A stretch of DNA of 64,000 nt from Allosediminivita pacifica. GTDB lineage: Bacteria > Pseudomonadota > Alphaproteobacteria > Rhodobacterales > Rhodobacteraceae. Where the stretch lies: positions 60,625 through 124,624 of the forward strand of contig NZ_QBKN01000014.1 of NCBI RefSeq assembly GCF_003054175.1, given 5' to 3'. Shown here piece after piece: positions 1 to 8,043 of this stretch. The notes beneath the pieces are model-generated. The model saw only the letters and a list, made by a program, of their open reading frames with translations, made no database searches and had not been told where the DNA came from. Each line of letters opens with the position of its first letter. The stretch's first letter is position 1. Position numbers and translations under genes: made by a program.

Positions 1-408
1 GCCTATCTTGCCGGGACGGTGCGCAGCCTCGATCCGGGCGTGCGGGCGCACGCCGAAGAGCGTATCGCCCAGATCGTCGCCGGGCAGGCGGCCAGCGCCG
101 GGCTGACCGCCGAGCTGCAGTATCACAAATCCTATCCGCCGACCGTGAACCACGCGGCGCAGGCGGCCTTTGCCGCCGAGGTGGCGCGGGGCGTGGCGAC
201 CGAAGTGGTGGACGACCTGCCGCCCGAGATGGGGTCGGAGGATTTCTCCTATATGCTGGAGGCGCGGCCGGGGGCCTTCCTCTTCCTCGGGCAGGGCGAG
301 GGGCCGTCTGTGCACCACCCGGAATTCGACTTCAACGACGAGGCGGCGCCCTACGGGGCAAGCTTCTTCGCGCGGCTGATCGAGACGCGGCATCGGCTCC
401 GGCCTTGA
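1..408 (+). CDS. M20 family amidohydrolase, C-terminal part (5' end outside window)
   Basis: This is the last 135 residues of a metal-dependent amidohydrolase or peptidase of family M20 (hippurate hydrolase / N-acyl-amino-acid deacylase type). The frame is open from base 1, so the true start lies upstream. Visible hallmarks are MGSEDFSYML near residue 77 of the fragment, which carries the conserved Glu-Asp of the second metal site region, then GAFLFLGQGEG and a VHHPEFDFND segment with the late conserved His typical of the family. The substrate cannot be read from the fragment. An agmatinase-family gene follows 52 bp downstream on the same strand, which suggests nitrogen-compound catabolism, but that is only inference. 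Confidence 0.85.
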   Translation, partial: AYLAGTVRSLDPGVRAHAEERIAQIVAGQAASAGLTAELQYHKSYPPTVNHAAQAAFAAEVARGVATEVVDDLPPEMGSEDFSYMLEARPGAFLFLGQGEGPSVHHPEFDFNDEAAPYGASFFARLIETRHRLRP

Positions 409-460
409 TTTCGCGGTTTCATGAAGCCTCGTAATATACTGACAAAAAAGGGGTAAGCCG

Positions 461-1426
461 ATGGCCCTAGAAGACGCGAAGACGCAGATCGACCATGCCT
501 TTACCCGTGACGATCTGAAGGGGCGTTCCTACGAGAACGTCTTTGCCGGGGCGCCGTCCTTCCTGCGCCGGCGCTACACCAAGGACCTGTCGGGCGCCGA
601 TATCGCCTTGACCGGGCTGCCCTTCGACCAGGCGGTGACAAACCGGCCCGGCACGCGGCTGGGGCCGCGGGCGATCCGCGAGGCGTCGCTTTTGCAGCCC
701 TGCGATGCGCCCTTCGGCTGGGGCTTTGACGTGCTGAGCGAGTTCGCCATCGCGGACTACGGTGACATGGCATTCGACTACGCGATGCCGTCGGAGATCC
801 TCGGCAAGATCGAGGCGCACGTGGCCGGCATCCTGTCGCAGGGCGCGGCCTGCGTGGCGCTGGGGGGCGACCATTCGGTGACGCACGGCTGCTTGCGCGC
901 GCATGCCAAGGAACACGGGCCGCTTTCGGTGATCCAGGTGGACGCCCATACCGACACCTGGGCCGACGACGATCCGGAGCGCGTGGATCACGGCACATTC
1001 ATGTACAAGGCGGTGCAGGAAGGGATCGTGGACCCGGCGACTTCGGTGCAGATCGGCATCCGGACGGACAATCCCGATACGCTGGGCTTCAACATCCTCG
1101 ACGCGCGGCAGGTGCATGCCGAGGGGCCCGAGGCCATGGCAGCGCGTGCCAAGCGGTTCGTGGGCGACAGGCCCGTCTACCTGACCTTCGACATCGACGG
1201 GCTGGACCCGGCCTTTGCGCCGGGTACCGGCACGCCGGTCTGGGGCGGGCTGTCGAGCCACCAGGCGGCGGTGCTGTTGCGGGGCCTTGCGGGGATCGAC
1301 CTCAAGGGCGGTGACGTGGTCGAGGTTTCGCCGCCTTTCGACCCGGCGGGCATCACCGCGGTGGCCGGCGCGCATGTCGCGACGGAGCTCTTGTGCCTCT
1401 GGGCCGTGACCCGGCGCGCGGGCTAG
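461..1426 (+). CDS. speB: agmatinase family protein (ureohydrolase)
   Basis: A 321-residue ureohydrolase, the usual family length. Manganese ligands are visible in GGDHS (residues 135-139), DAHTDT (161-166) and DIDGLDPAFAPGTGTP (244-259). The family hydrolyses a guanidino group to urea plus an amine, for example agmatine to putrescine. Guanidinobutyrase or related activities share these motifs, so the substrate is not proven. The start ATG is preceded by a purine-rich stretch (AAAAAAGGGG) about 8 bases upstream. It follows the M20 gene closely. A second member of the family lies at 42046-43008 on the other strand. Confidence 0.88.
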   Translation: MALEDAKTQIDHAFTRDDLKGRSYENVFAGAPSFLRRRYTKDLSGADIALTGLPFDQAVTNRPGTRLGPRAIREASLLQPCDAPFGWGFDVLSEFAIADYGDMAFDYAMPSEILGKIEAHVAGILSQGAACVALGGDHSVTHGCLRAHAKEHGPLSVIQVDAHTDTWADDDPERVDHGTFMYKAVQEGIVDPATSVQIGIRTDNPDTLGFNILDARQVHAEGPEAMAARAKRFVGDRPVYLTFDIDGLDPAFAPGTGTPVWGGLSSHQAAVLLRGLAGIDLKGGDVVEVSPPFDPAGITAVAGAHVATELLCLWAVTRRAG

Positions 1427-1536
1427 CGACGGACCGCCGCTGACGGGGCGGACCCCTTTCAAAGGGGCGGGATTCGTGACATCCCCGGCGATGGGCGCGC
1501 GTCAGGGCGCCGTGCCAGCAAGGGAAAGGACAGGGC

Positions 1537-1956
1537 GTGCGCATGATCTTCTGGTTCATCGTTCTGGTTATCGTTGCGGGGCTGGCCTGGATCCGGCTTG
1601 CGCCATCCGATCCGGCTGTCTGGAACGTCGATCCGATGGTCACCTCGGATCAGGACCTTGCGCATGGCGTGCGCCGTCGCATTCCCGGTGACGCCGAAAC
1701 CTTCGAGCGCCTGCACGGCATCATCCTCGAGACGCCGCGCACCGAGGTGCTGGCCGGCGGCCCGTCGGAGCCGCGCGCGACCTATATCACGCGGTCCAAG
1801 TGGTTCGGCTTTCCCGATTACACCACGGTGCAGCAGGGCGAGGGATCGCTCGAGATCTATGCCCGCCAGCGGTTCGGTCAGTCCGACATGGGCGTGAACC
1901 GCGAGCGCGTGGAGGGTTGGCTTTCGCGCCTCGAGAGCGAGGGCGCCGAGGGCTGA
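1537..1956 (+). CDS. DUF1499 family membrane-anchored protein
   Basis: A 139-residue protein with one N-terminal hydrophobic segment (about residues 3-21) followed by a soluble domain. The segment TYITRSKWFGFPDYTTVQ (about 87-104) and the later GQSDMGVNRERVEGWL match the DUF1499 family as I recall it. The function of that family is unknown. The start may be the GTG at 1537 or the ATG two codons later (1543). It lies 48 bp upstream of prfA on the same strand, with no obvious functional link. Confidence 0.75.
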   Translation: MRMIFWFIVLVIVAGLAWIRLAPSDPAVWNVDPMVTSDQDLAHGVRRRIPGDAETFERLHGIILETPRTEVLAGGPSEPRATYITRSKWFGFPDYTTVQQGEGSLEIYARQRFGQSDMGVNRERVEGWLSRLESEGAEG

Positions 1957-2004
1957 GTGCCGCGGGCATCTTGACCGCCGCGCGGGCTTGGGCGACAGAG
2001 CCGC

Positions 2005-3054
2005 ATGGTTCCTCAGGACAGACTTCAGCAGATCAAGGAGCGCTTCGGCTACGTCGAGGCGCGGATGTCGGAAGGCTCGGGCGATATCGCCGCGCTTGGC
2101 CGGGAATATGCCGATCTGCGGCCCGTGGTGGCCGTGATCGAGGATTGGGAGCAGGTGCAGGCCGAGATCGCCGAGGCCGAGGCCATGCTCGACGATCCCG
2201 AGATGAAGGCGCTGGCCGAGGAAGAGCTTCCGCAGCTGCGAGCGCGCCTGCCCGAGCTTGAAAGCGCAGTGCAGCTTGCGCTGCTGCCCAAGGATGCCGC
2301 CGACGCCAAGCCCGCCATGCTGGAGATCCGTCCCGGCACGGGCGGCGAGGAGGCGGCGCTTTTCGCGGGCGACCTGGCCCGCATGTACCAGCGCTACGCC
2401 GAGGCGCGCGGCTGGCGCTGGGAGGTCGTCGAGGAGCAGGCGAGCGAGCTGGGTGGCGTGCGCGAGCTGGTGGTTCGGATCGCCGGGGACGGCGTCTTTG
2501 CGCGGCTCAAGTACGAATCCGGCGTGCACCGCGTGCAGCGCGTCCCTGAGACGGAATCGGGCGGGCGCATCCATACCTCGGCGGCGACTGTGGCGGTGCT
2601 TCCCGAGGCCGAGGAGGTCGACCTGAAGATCGACCCCAACGACCTGCGCATCGACACCATGCGGTCGTCGGGTGCGGGCGGGCAGCACGTGAACACCACG
2701 GATTCGGCGGTGCGGATCACCCATGTGCCCACCGGGATCGTGGTCACGAGTTCCGAGAAATCGCAGCACCGCAACCGCGAGATCGCCATGCAGGTGCTGC
2801 GCGCGCGGCTCTTCGACATGCAGCGGCAGGAGGCGGATTCGGCGCGCAGCGCGGACCGCAAGGCGCAGGTCGGATCGGGCGACCGCTCCGAGCGCATCCG
2901 CACCTACAACTTCCCGCAGGGGCGGCTGACGGATCACCGGATCGGTCTCACGCTCTACAAGCTCGACCAGGTCATGGCGGGCGATCTCGACGAGATCATC
3001 GACGCGCTCACCTCGGAACATCAGGCCGCGCAGCTGGCCGAGATGTCGGGCTGA
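2005..3054 (+). CDS. prfA: peptide chain release factor 1
   Basis: A 349-residue class I release factor that recognises UAA and UAG stop codons and triggers peptide release. The catalytic GGQ is at residues 225-227 in [10 protein letters not shown]. The decoding tripeptide position, PAT in Escherichia coli, reads PET here (181-183, in [14 protein letters not shown]). The surrounding sequence is clearly RF1 and not RF2, which has SPF. The Gln of GGQ would be methylated by PrmC, encoded by the next gene one base after the stop codon, so the two are almost certainly co-transcribed. Confidence 0.96.
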   Translation: MVPQDRLQQIKERFGYVEARMSEGSGDIAALGREYADLRPVVAVIEDWEQVQAEIAEAEAMLDDPEMKALAEEELPQLRARLPELESAVQLALLPKDAADAKPAMLEIRPGTGGEEAALFAGDLARMYQRYAEARGWRWEVVEEQASELGGVRELVVRIAGDGVFARLKYESGVHRVQRVPETESGGRIHTSAATVAVLPEAEEVDLKIDPNDLRIDTMRSSGAGGQHVNTTDSAVRITHVPTGIVVTSSEKSQHRNREIAMQVLRARLFDMQRQEADSARSADRKAQVGSGDRSERIRTYNFPQGRLTDHRIGLTLYKLDQVMAGDLDEIIDALTSEHQAAQLAEMSG

Positions 3055-3055
3055 G

Positions 3056-3895
3056 ATGCGCGGGAGTTCCGTTCTGGCAGATGGCATGGTGCGGTTGACG
3101 GCGGCAGGGATCGAGGACCCGGCCCGCGACGCCCGCCGGCTGCTCGCGCTGGCGCTCGGGGTTTCGCCCGCCCGGCTGACACTGGCACTTGGCGACGAGA
3201 TCGGCCCGGAGGTGGCAGAACGCTTCGAGGACCTGATCGGGCGCCGCGCGGCGCGTGTGCCGGTGAGCCACCTGACAGGCCGGCGGGCCTTCTGGGGGCG
3301 CGATTTCGCGGTGACGGGCGATGTCCTCGACCCGCGGCCGGAAACCGAGGTGCTGGTCGCTGCGGCGCTGGAGGGGCCTTTCGAGAACCTGCTGGATCTG
3401 GGCACCGGGTCGGGCTGCATCCTGCTGACCCTGCTGGCCGAGCGCCCGCAGGCGCGGGGAACGGGCACCGACCTCAGCGGCGCGGCCTTGCAGGTGGCCG
3501 CGCGCAACAGGACGGCGCTGGGTCTCGAGACGCGGGCAGAGCTGCTGGAGGGCAGCTGGTTCGATCCGTTGCCCGCGGGCAGGCGCTACGATCTCGTGGT
3601 CTCCAACCCGCCCTATATCGCCGCGTCGGAGATGGCGGGGCTCTCGCCGGAGGTGCGCGGCCACGAGCCCGAGATGGCGCTCACCGACGGTGGCGACGGG
3701 CTCGAGGCCTATCGCGCGATCGCCGCGGGCATCGGCGGCCGTATTGCCCCCGGGGGCCGGCTCTTGACGGAAATCGGGCCGACGCAGGGCAGCGCCGTGG
3801 CGGGGCTTTTCGGCGATGCGGGTTTGCGCGATGTCCGGGTGCTGCGCGATCTCGACGGTCGGGACCGCGTGGTCGCGGCGGCGGCCCCTCGCTGA
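3056..3895 (+). CDS. prmC: release factor glutamine methyltransferase
   Basis: A 279-residue SAM-dependent methyltransferase that N5-methylates the GGQ glutamine of release factors. It has the N-terminal helical domain (about 1-75), then a Rossmann fold with DLGTGSG (114-120) for SAM and the amide-methylating NPPY motif (184-187). The start codon lies one base after the prfA stop, so translational coupling is likely. Length and order match the family. Confidence 0.95.
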   Translation: MRGSSVLADGMVRLTAAGIEDPARDARRLLALALGVSPARLTLALGDEIGPEVAERFEDLIGRRAARVPVSHLTGRRAFWGRDFAVTGDVLDPRPETEVLVAAALEGPFENLLDLGTGSGCILLTLLAERPQARGTGTDLSGAALQVAARNRTALGLETRAELLEGSWFDPLPAGRRYDLVVSNPPYIAASEMAGLSPEVRGHEPEMALTDGGDGLEAYRAIAAGIGGRIAPGGRLLTEIGPTQGSAVAGLFGDAGLRDVRVLRDLDGRDRVVAAAAPR

Positions 3896-4115
3896 ACGGG
3901 GCGAATTCTCCGTAGAAACCAGAGAGAATCGCCGCTTTTCTCTTGTCACATGCCATTCGCTGTGGTTAGTCAGGGGCCATCGAGGCGGTGGATGGCCAAG
4001 CGCCGGTCCCGCCCGACACCAAGCCGAACATGGATGTGACCCACCACTGCGGTGCGAGACATGCACCATAACACGGTCACACACAGCAGTCGCAACCAAG
4101 GCTGGACTACGAAAT

Positions 4116-4871
4116 ATGCGTTCTTCCAAATCTCGTTCGCGGTCCAAGAACAACCGCAACCGTAACTCTTCGCTGGGCAATGTCGTCAACCGCGTGTTCG
4201 ACAGCAGTGGCCCGGAGGGCAAGGTGCGCGGTACGCCGCAACAGATCATCGACAAGTACAATCAGCTCGCCCGCGATGCGACGCTCGGCAACGACCGCGT
4301 CGCCGCCGAGAACTTCCAGCAGCACGCGGAGCACTACCTGCGCATGCTGGGCGAGGCGCAACGCGAGCAGGAGCAGCGCCGCGAGCAGCAGGAGCGGGAA
4401 AACCGCGAACGCCAGTCGCAGCGCGACCGCGAGCGCGCCGATCGCGAGGCCCGCGAGGCGGAGAAATCCGACGGCAACAGGTCCGATCGCGGCGACAAGG
4501 GCGACCGGCAGCAGGGCGGCAATGACGGTTCCTCGGACAACGCCCCGCGCAAGCAGCCCGAGCCCGCAGCCCAGGAGGCGCCCGCGCAGGACGTGATGGA
4601 TCTCGGCAACGAGGAAGAGACCGGCCTCGTCGAGACCCCCGAGAACCGCGCCGAGCCTGCACCCGCGTCCAAGCCGCGGCGCAGCCGCGCCAAGCCGAAG
4701 GCCGAACAGCCCAAGGGCGAGACGGCCGAGGGTGATGCGCCCCAGGCGCAGGCCGAGGAAAAGCCCAAGAAGCCGCGCCGCAGCCCGCGCAAGAAGGCCG
4801 AGCCCAAGGCCGACGGTCAGCAGGACGGCGGAGAGGCCCCCGGAGAGGCCAAGCAGGACGCCGCCGAATAA
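4116..4871 (+). CDS. DUF4167 domain-containing, highly charged protein
   Basis: A 251-residue protein. The first 30 residues are very basic (RSSKSRSRSKNNRNRN). The DUF4167 core follows, with GTPQQIIDKYNQLARDA and a helix around residues 55-80 containing AENFQQHAEHYLRML. After about residue 85 the chain is low-complexity and charged, rich in Glu, Arg, Lys, Pro and Ala, and probably disordered. The family is typical of alphaproteobacteria, often beside prmC or prfA, and has no known biochemical role to my knowledge. RNA or ribosome association is a guess from the basic N-terminus. I chose the ATG at 4116 because the homologous sequence begins there. The 220 bp upstream of it hold no gene I can support. 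Confidence 0.85.
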   Translation: MRSSKSRSRSKNNRNRNSSLGNVVNRVFDSSGPEGKVRGTPQQIIDKYNQLARDATLGNDRVAAENFQQHAEHYLRMLGEAQREQEQRREQQERENRERQSQRDRERADREAREAEKSDGNRSDRGDKGDRQQGGNDGSSDNAPRKQPEPAAQEAPAQDVMDLGNEEETGLVETPENRAEPAPASKPRRSRAKPKAEQPKGETAEGDAPQAQAEEKPKKPRRSPRKKAEPKADGQQDGGEAPGEAKQDAAE

Positions 4872-4878
4872 GGCGGCG
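4859..4878. terminator. short hairpin spanning a stop codon in a convergent junction
   Basis: CGCCGCC (4859-4865) and GGCGGCG (4872-4878) form a 7-bp stem. The six-base loop contains most of the DUF4167 stop codon. The hairpin sits in the 16-bp gap between convergent genes and could end transcription in both directions. There is no T-run, so activity is uncertain. Confidence 0.35.
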
Positions 4879-4887
4879 CCCTGGCGC

Positions 4888-5730
4888 TCAGCCCGCGGCG
4901 ACGTTGCGGGCGAGCGCGCAGAAGGCCTCGATGCCCACCTGTTCGGCCCGCTCGGTAGGCTTGATCCCCGAGGCCAGAAGCCGGTCCTCGATGTCCGGCG
5001 ACAGCCCCTTCAACGCCGCGCGCAGCATCTTGCGGCGTTGGTTGAAGGCCATGGCCACCACGCGTTCCAGAATCTTCGGATCCGCCGGGAAGCGCGGCTC
5101 GGGCAGCGCATCGAGCCGGACCACCGCCGACGACACCTTGGGCGGCGGCGTGAAGGCCTGCGGCGAGAGATGCATGACGATCTGCGCCTCGGTCCGCCAT
5201 TGCGCAAGCACCGCGAGCCGCCCGTAGGCCTTGCCGCCGGGCTGTGCCACGATGCGCTCGGCCACCTCGCGCTGGAACATGAGCGTCAGCCGGTCCCATG
5301 CGGGCGGCCAGGTGGGGGGCGTGAGCCAGCGCACCAGCAGCTCGGTGCCAACGTTGTAGGGCAGGTTGGCGCAGATGGCATAGGGCGGCTCGAGATGCTC
5401 GGCCGGGTCCAGCGCCAACGCGTCGCCCGAAATGACCTCCAGCCGGCCGGGATAGGCCGCGGCGATCTCGGCCAGCGCCGGCAGGCAGCGGGGGTCCTTT
5501 TCGACCGCCAGCACCCGGCGCGCGCCCGAGGCCAGAAGCCCCCGCGTCAGACCGCCTGGGCCCGGGCCCACTTCGAGCACGTCCTTGCCGGAAAGATTCC
5601 CCGCGCTGCGCGCGATCTTCGCGGTCAGGTTCAGGTCCAGCAGGAAGTTCTGCCCCAGCGCCTTGCGCGCGGTCAGCCCGTGGCTGGCGATGACATCGCG
5701 CAGGGGGGGAAGATCGTCGATGCCGCTCAT
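4888..5730 (-). CDS. rsmA: 16S rRNA (adenine1518/1519-N6)-dimethyltransferase
   Basis: A 280-residue KsgA/RsmA that dimethylates two adjacent adenosines near the 3' end of 16S rRNA during small-subunit maturation. Motifs are KALGQNFL (23-30), the SAM loop EVGPGPGG (53-60) and NLPY (122-125). I place the start at 5730 ([10 protein letters not shown]). The ten in-frame codons further upstream are read from a dispersed intergenic repeat (5745-5807) and are unlikely to be coding. It is the last gene of the lptF-lptG-lptD-surA-pdxA-rsmA series, an order partly shared with enterobacteria. Confidence 0.94.
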   Translation of the reverse strand: MSGIDDLPPLRDVIASHGLTARKALGQNFLLDLNLTAKIARSAGNLSGKDVLEVGPGPGGLTRGLLASGARRVLAVEKDPRCLPALAEIAAAYPGRLEVISGDALALDPAEHLEPPYAICANLPYNVGTELLVRWLTPPTWPPAWDRLTLMFQREVAERIVAQPGGKAYGRLAVLAQWRTEAQIVMHLSPQAFTPPPKVSSAVVRLDALPEPRFPADPKILERVVAMAFNQRRKMLRAALKGLSPDIEDRLLASGIKPTERAEQVGIEAFCALARNVAAG

Positions 5731-5744
5731 GCGCGCCTGTCCTG

Positions 5745-5807
5745 CTTCTTCTTGGTTCAAATATTCCGGGGGAGTCGCGGCGCAGCCGCGGCGGGGGCAG
5801 AGCCCCC
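5745..5807 (-). repeat. dispersed 3' double-hairpin repeat, copy A
   Basis: Read on the minus strand it starts 8 bases after the pdxA stop codon. Hairpin 1 is GGGGGC-TCT-GCCCCC (5793-5807). Hairpin 2 (5774-5792) has 8-bp arms with a GCA/TGC loop. The tail CTCCCCCGGAATATTTG then AAGAAGAAG (5745-5773) follows. Near-identical architecture occurs at 18134, 35075 and 50901, and a divergent copy at 34872. It lies inside the pdxA-rsmA gap, so if transcribed it is part of the operon mRNA. Confidence 0.85.
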
Positions 5808-5815
5808 TTGCGCCC

Positions 5816-6781
5816 TCAGCCGCCGGACATCGCCCATGCGAGCTTAAGCGCCTCCAGCGTGGACGTCACGTTTGCCGCACCTTGCCCCGCGATGTCCAGT
5901 GCCGTGCCGTGGTCGGGCGAAGTGCGCACGAAGGGCAGACCCAGCGTGACGTTCACGCCGCGGTCGAAATCCAGCGTCTTGATCGGGATCAGCGCCTGGT
6001 CGTGGTACATGCAGAGCGCGGCATCATAGCGCGTGCGTGCGGCGGAATGGAAAAGCGTGTCTGCCGAAAGCGGGCCCGCGATCTGCATGCCTTCCGCGCG
6101 CAGCTTCTCAAGCACCGGGGCGATCACCTCGATCTCTTCACGGCCCATGCGACCGCCTTCGCCCGCGTGAGGGTTCAGACCGGCGACGGCGAGGCGGGGC
6201 TCGGGCAGGCCGAAGCGGTCGCGCAGCGCGGCGTGGGTGATCCGGATGCGCCGCTCCAGTAGCTCGGGCGTGAGCGCGGCAGGGACCTCCGAGACGGGGA
6301 TGTGGATGGTGAGCGGCACCACGCGCAATTCGGGCGATGCGAGCATCATCACCACGTCCTCGACGCCCGCAAGCTCGGCCAGGAATTCAGTATGGCCGGG
6401 AAAGGCAAAGCCCGCGCCCTCGGCCAAGGCCTGCTTGTGGATTGGCAGCGTGCAGAGCGCGGAGGCGGCGCCCTGCTGCACCAGCTTCACGCCGATCTCG
6501 ATGGCGGCGATCGTACCGCGGGCGTTGGCGGGATCGAGCCTGCCGGGCACGCGCGGGGCGTCAAACGCCAGCGGATGCACGCAGAGGCCTTCGTTGGCGC
6601 GGGAACTTGCCTCGGACGGATCCTCGCAGATCACGTGGGGAACGCTGCCGGGCAGGTGGTCGGGGGCGCCGATCCAGAGGAAGGGAAGGCGGCCCCGCAG
6701 CGCGTCCCAAGCGGCTTCAGCCAGTTCGGGGCCGATGCCCGCGGGGTCCCCGCAGCTCAGCGCGACGGGGGCCTTGGTCAT
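5816..6781 (-). CDS. pdxA: 4-hydroxythreonine-4-phosphate dehydrogenase
   Basis: A 321-residue PdxA. It oxidises 4-phosphohydroxy-threonine with NAD in the pyridoxal phosphate pathway. The N-terminal [11 protein letters not shown] is present. The expected metal ligands are His130 (FPGHTEF), His205 ([10 protein letters not shown]) and His260 ([11 protein letters not shown]). Its start overlaps the surA stop by 4 bp, so translation is probably coupled. Copy A of the repeat follows the stop codon. Confidence 0.95.
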   Translation of the reverse strand: MTKAPVALSCGDPAGIGPELAEAAWDALRGRLPFLWIGAPDHLPGSVPHVICEDPSEASSRANEGLCVHPLAFDAPRVPGRLDPANARGTIAAIEIGVKLVQQGAASALCTLPIHKQALAEGAGFAFPGHTEFLAELAGVEDVVMMLASPELRVVPLTIHIPVSEVPAALTPELLERRIRITHAALRDRFGLPEPRLAVAGLNPHAGEGGRMGREEIEVIAPVLEKLRAEGMQIAGPLSADTLFHSAARTRYDAALCMYHDQALIPIKTLDFDRGVNVTLGLPFVRTSPDHGTALDIAGQGAANVTSTLEALKLAWAMSGG

Positions 6782-8043
6782 TGGTCGACGATGCGCGCGT
6801 CGGAACGAAGCTGGGCGAGGTAGCCATCTGCGAGCGTGCTGAGACGCTGGTTGCGCAGGCTCATCGCGACCTGGCTGCGGTCCTGCTCGCCGTCACCTGC
6901 GCCCGCGCCGGTGGAGCGTCCGCAGAGCATCAAGAACATCAGCGTCTGCCCGTCATTGCGGGTGATCGCGGTCGAGACCTCGCCCGGATCGAGCTTGCTG
7001 AGCTCGATGGCCATGTCGGTGGGCAGATCGCCGACCGGCACGCTTTCACGGCGCAGCACCTCGGCGGGCTGGCCCTTGGCGACGCCGTAGAGGTCGTCGC
7101 AGCGGTCGACGCGCTGTTCCAGCACGCGGGCGCGGGCGAGCGACTCGGGCGAGCGGCCGCCCGGCATGAAGTAGGCGGCGTATTCGACGCCGGTGATCTC
7201 GGGCGCGGTGTAGCCCGCCTCCTCGATGTCGCGGAGCTGGAAGAGCGCCACCGCGCCTTCGAGCGGCAGCGGATCGGTTACCTCGCCCGGCGAGAGGCCG
7301 AGCAGGATCGGGCGCAGCTGCGCGGGCAGTTCGCTGAGGTTGCGCCAAGGCAGGCGGCCGCCGTTTTCTCGCGAGGCGGTGGCGGAGTACTGCCGCGCGG
7401 CGGAGGAGAACTGCGAGGTGGAGGTGAGCTGCGAGATCCGTTGGGCACGGGCGCGGACTTCGTCTGCGTTGCCCTGCTGGATCGGCATGATGAGCTCGGA
7501 GAGAAGCACGCGGACGTCGGAGCTGCCGCCCTGCGGGGTGAGCGCGCGGTCGATCTCGGCCTCGCCGACCTGGGCCTGCCCGCCGAAACGCCCCTGAACC
7601 ACCTGACGCCAGGCGATGCCGGCGCGGACGAAGTCGCGGAAGGTCTCGATGGCGACGCCGCCCTGCTGGAGGGCCTGGTTGAACTGCTCGGCGCTGAGAT
7701 CGGCGCGGGAGGCGAACTCGGCCATGCCCTCGGCGATCTCTTCCTCGGTGACTTCGATTCCCATCTCGCCGGCGGCCTGCATGCGCAGGCGGTCGTCGAT
7801 GAGCTGTTCGCGGGCCAGATCCTCCGGATTGCCGGGGGCGTTCAAGAGGGTCAGCATGCGCGCACGCTGCTGAAGTTCGTAGCCGGTGATGACGCGGTCG
7901 TTGACCGTGATCGCGGGGCTGAAGAGCCCCTGCTGCGCGCTTGCCGGGACGGCTGTTCCGAGAAGGGTAGCCGTGGCGGTGCCGGCGGTCAGGGCGGCGG
8001 TCGCTGCCATGGCGCAGAGCGCGTGACGGATCATTGCGGACAT
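6778..8043 (-). CDS. surA: periplasmic SurA-like chaperone / peptidyl-prolyl isomerase
   Basis: A 421-residue protein with a signal peptide ending near ASA-QQG (about residue 37). A SurA N-terminal chaperone region (about 40-165) is followed by one parvulin-type rotamase segment (about 170-275, with SRENGGRLPWRNLSELP). Enterobacterial SurA has two rotamase domains, so this is the shorter alphaproteobacterial form. It should assist outer-membrane protein folding, including LptD encoded just upstream. It overlaps lptD by 13 bp and pdxA by 4 bp. The start could also be the ATG at 8034. Confidence 0.88.
   Translation of the reverse strand: MSAMIRHALCAMAATAALTAGTATATLLGTAVPASAQQGLFSPAITVNDRVITGYELQQRARMLTLLNAPGNPEDLAREQLIDDRLRMQAAGEMGIEVTEEEIAEGMAEFASRADLSAEQFNQALQQGGVAIETFRDFVRAGIAWRQVVQGRFGGQAQVGEAEIDRALTPQGGSSDVRVLLSELIMPIQQGNADEVRARAQRISQLTSTSQFSSAARQYSATASRENGGRLPWRNLSELPAQLRPILLGLSPGEVTDPLPLEGAVALFQLRDIEEAGYTAPEITGVEYAAYFMPGGRSPESLARARVLEQRVDRCDDLYGVAKGQPAEVLRRESVPVGDLPTDMAIELSKLDPGEVSTAITRNDGQTLMFLMLCGRSTGAGAGDGEQDRSQVAMSLRNQRLSTLADGYLAQLRSDARIVDQ

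Noticed and set aside
4732..5847. A 371-codon plus-strand frame across the DUF4167 end and rsmA
   Set aside because: It crosses a convergent junction and reads antisense through rsmA motifs.
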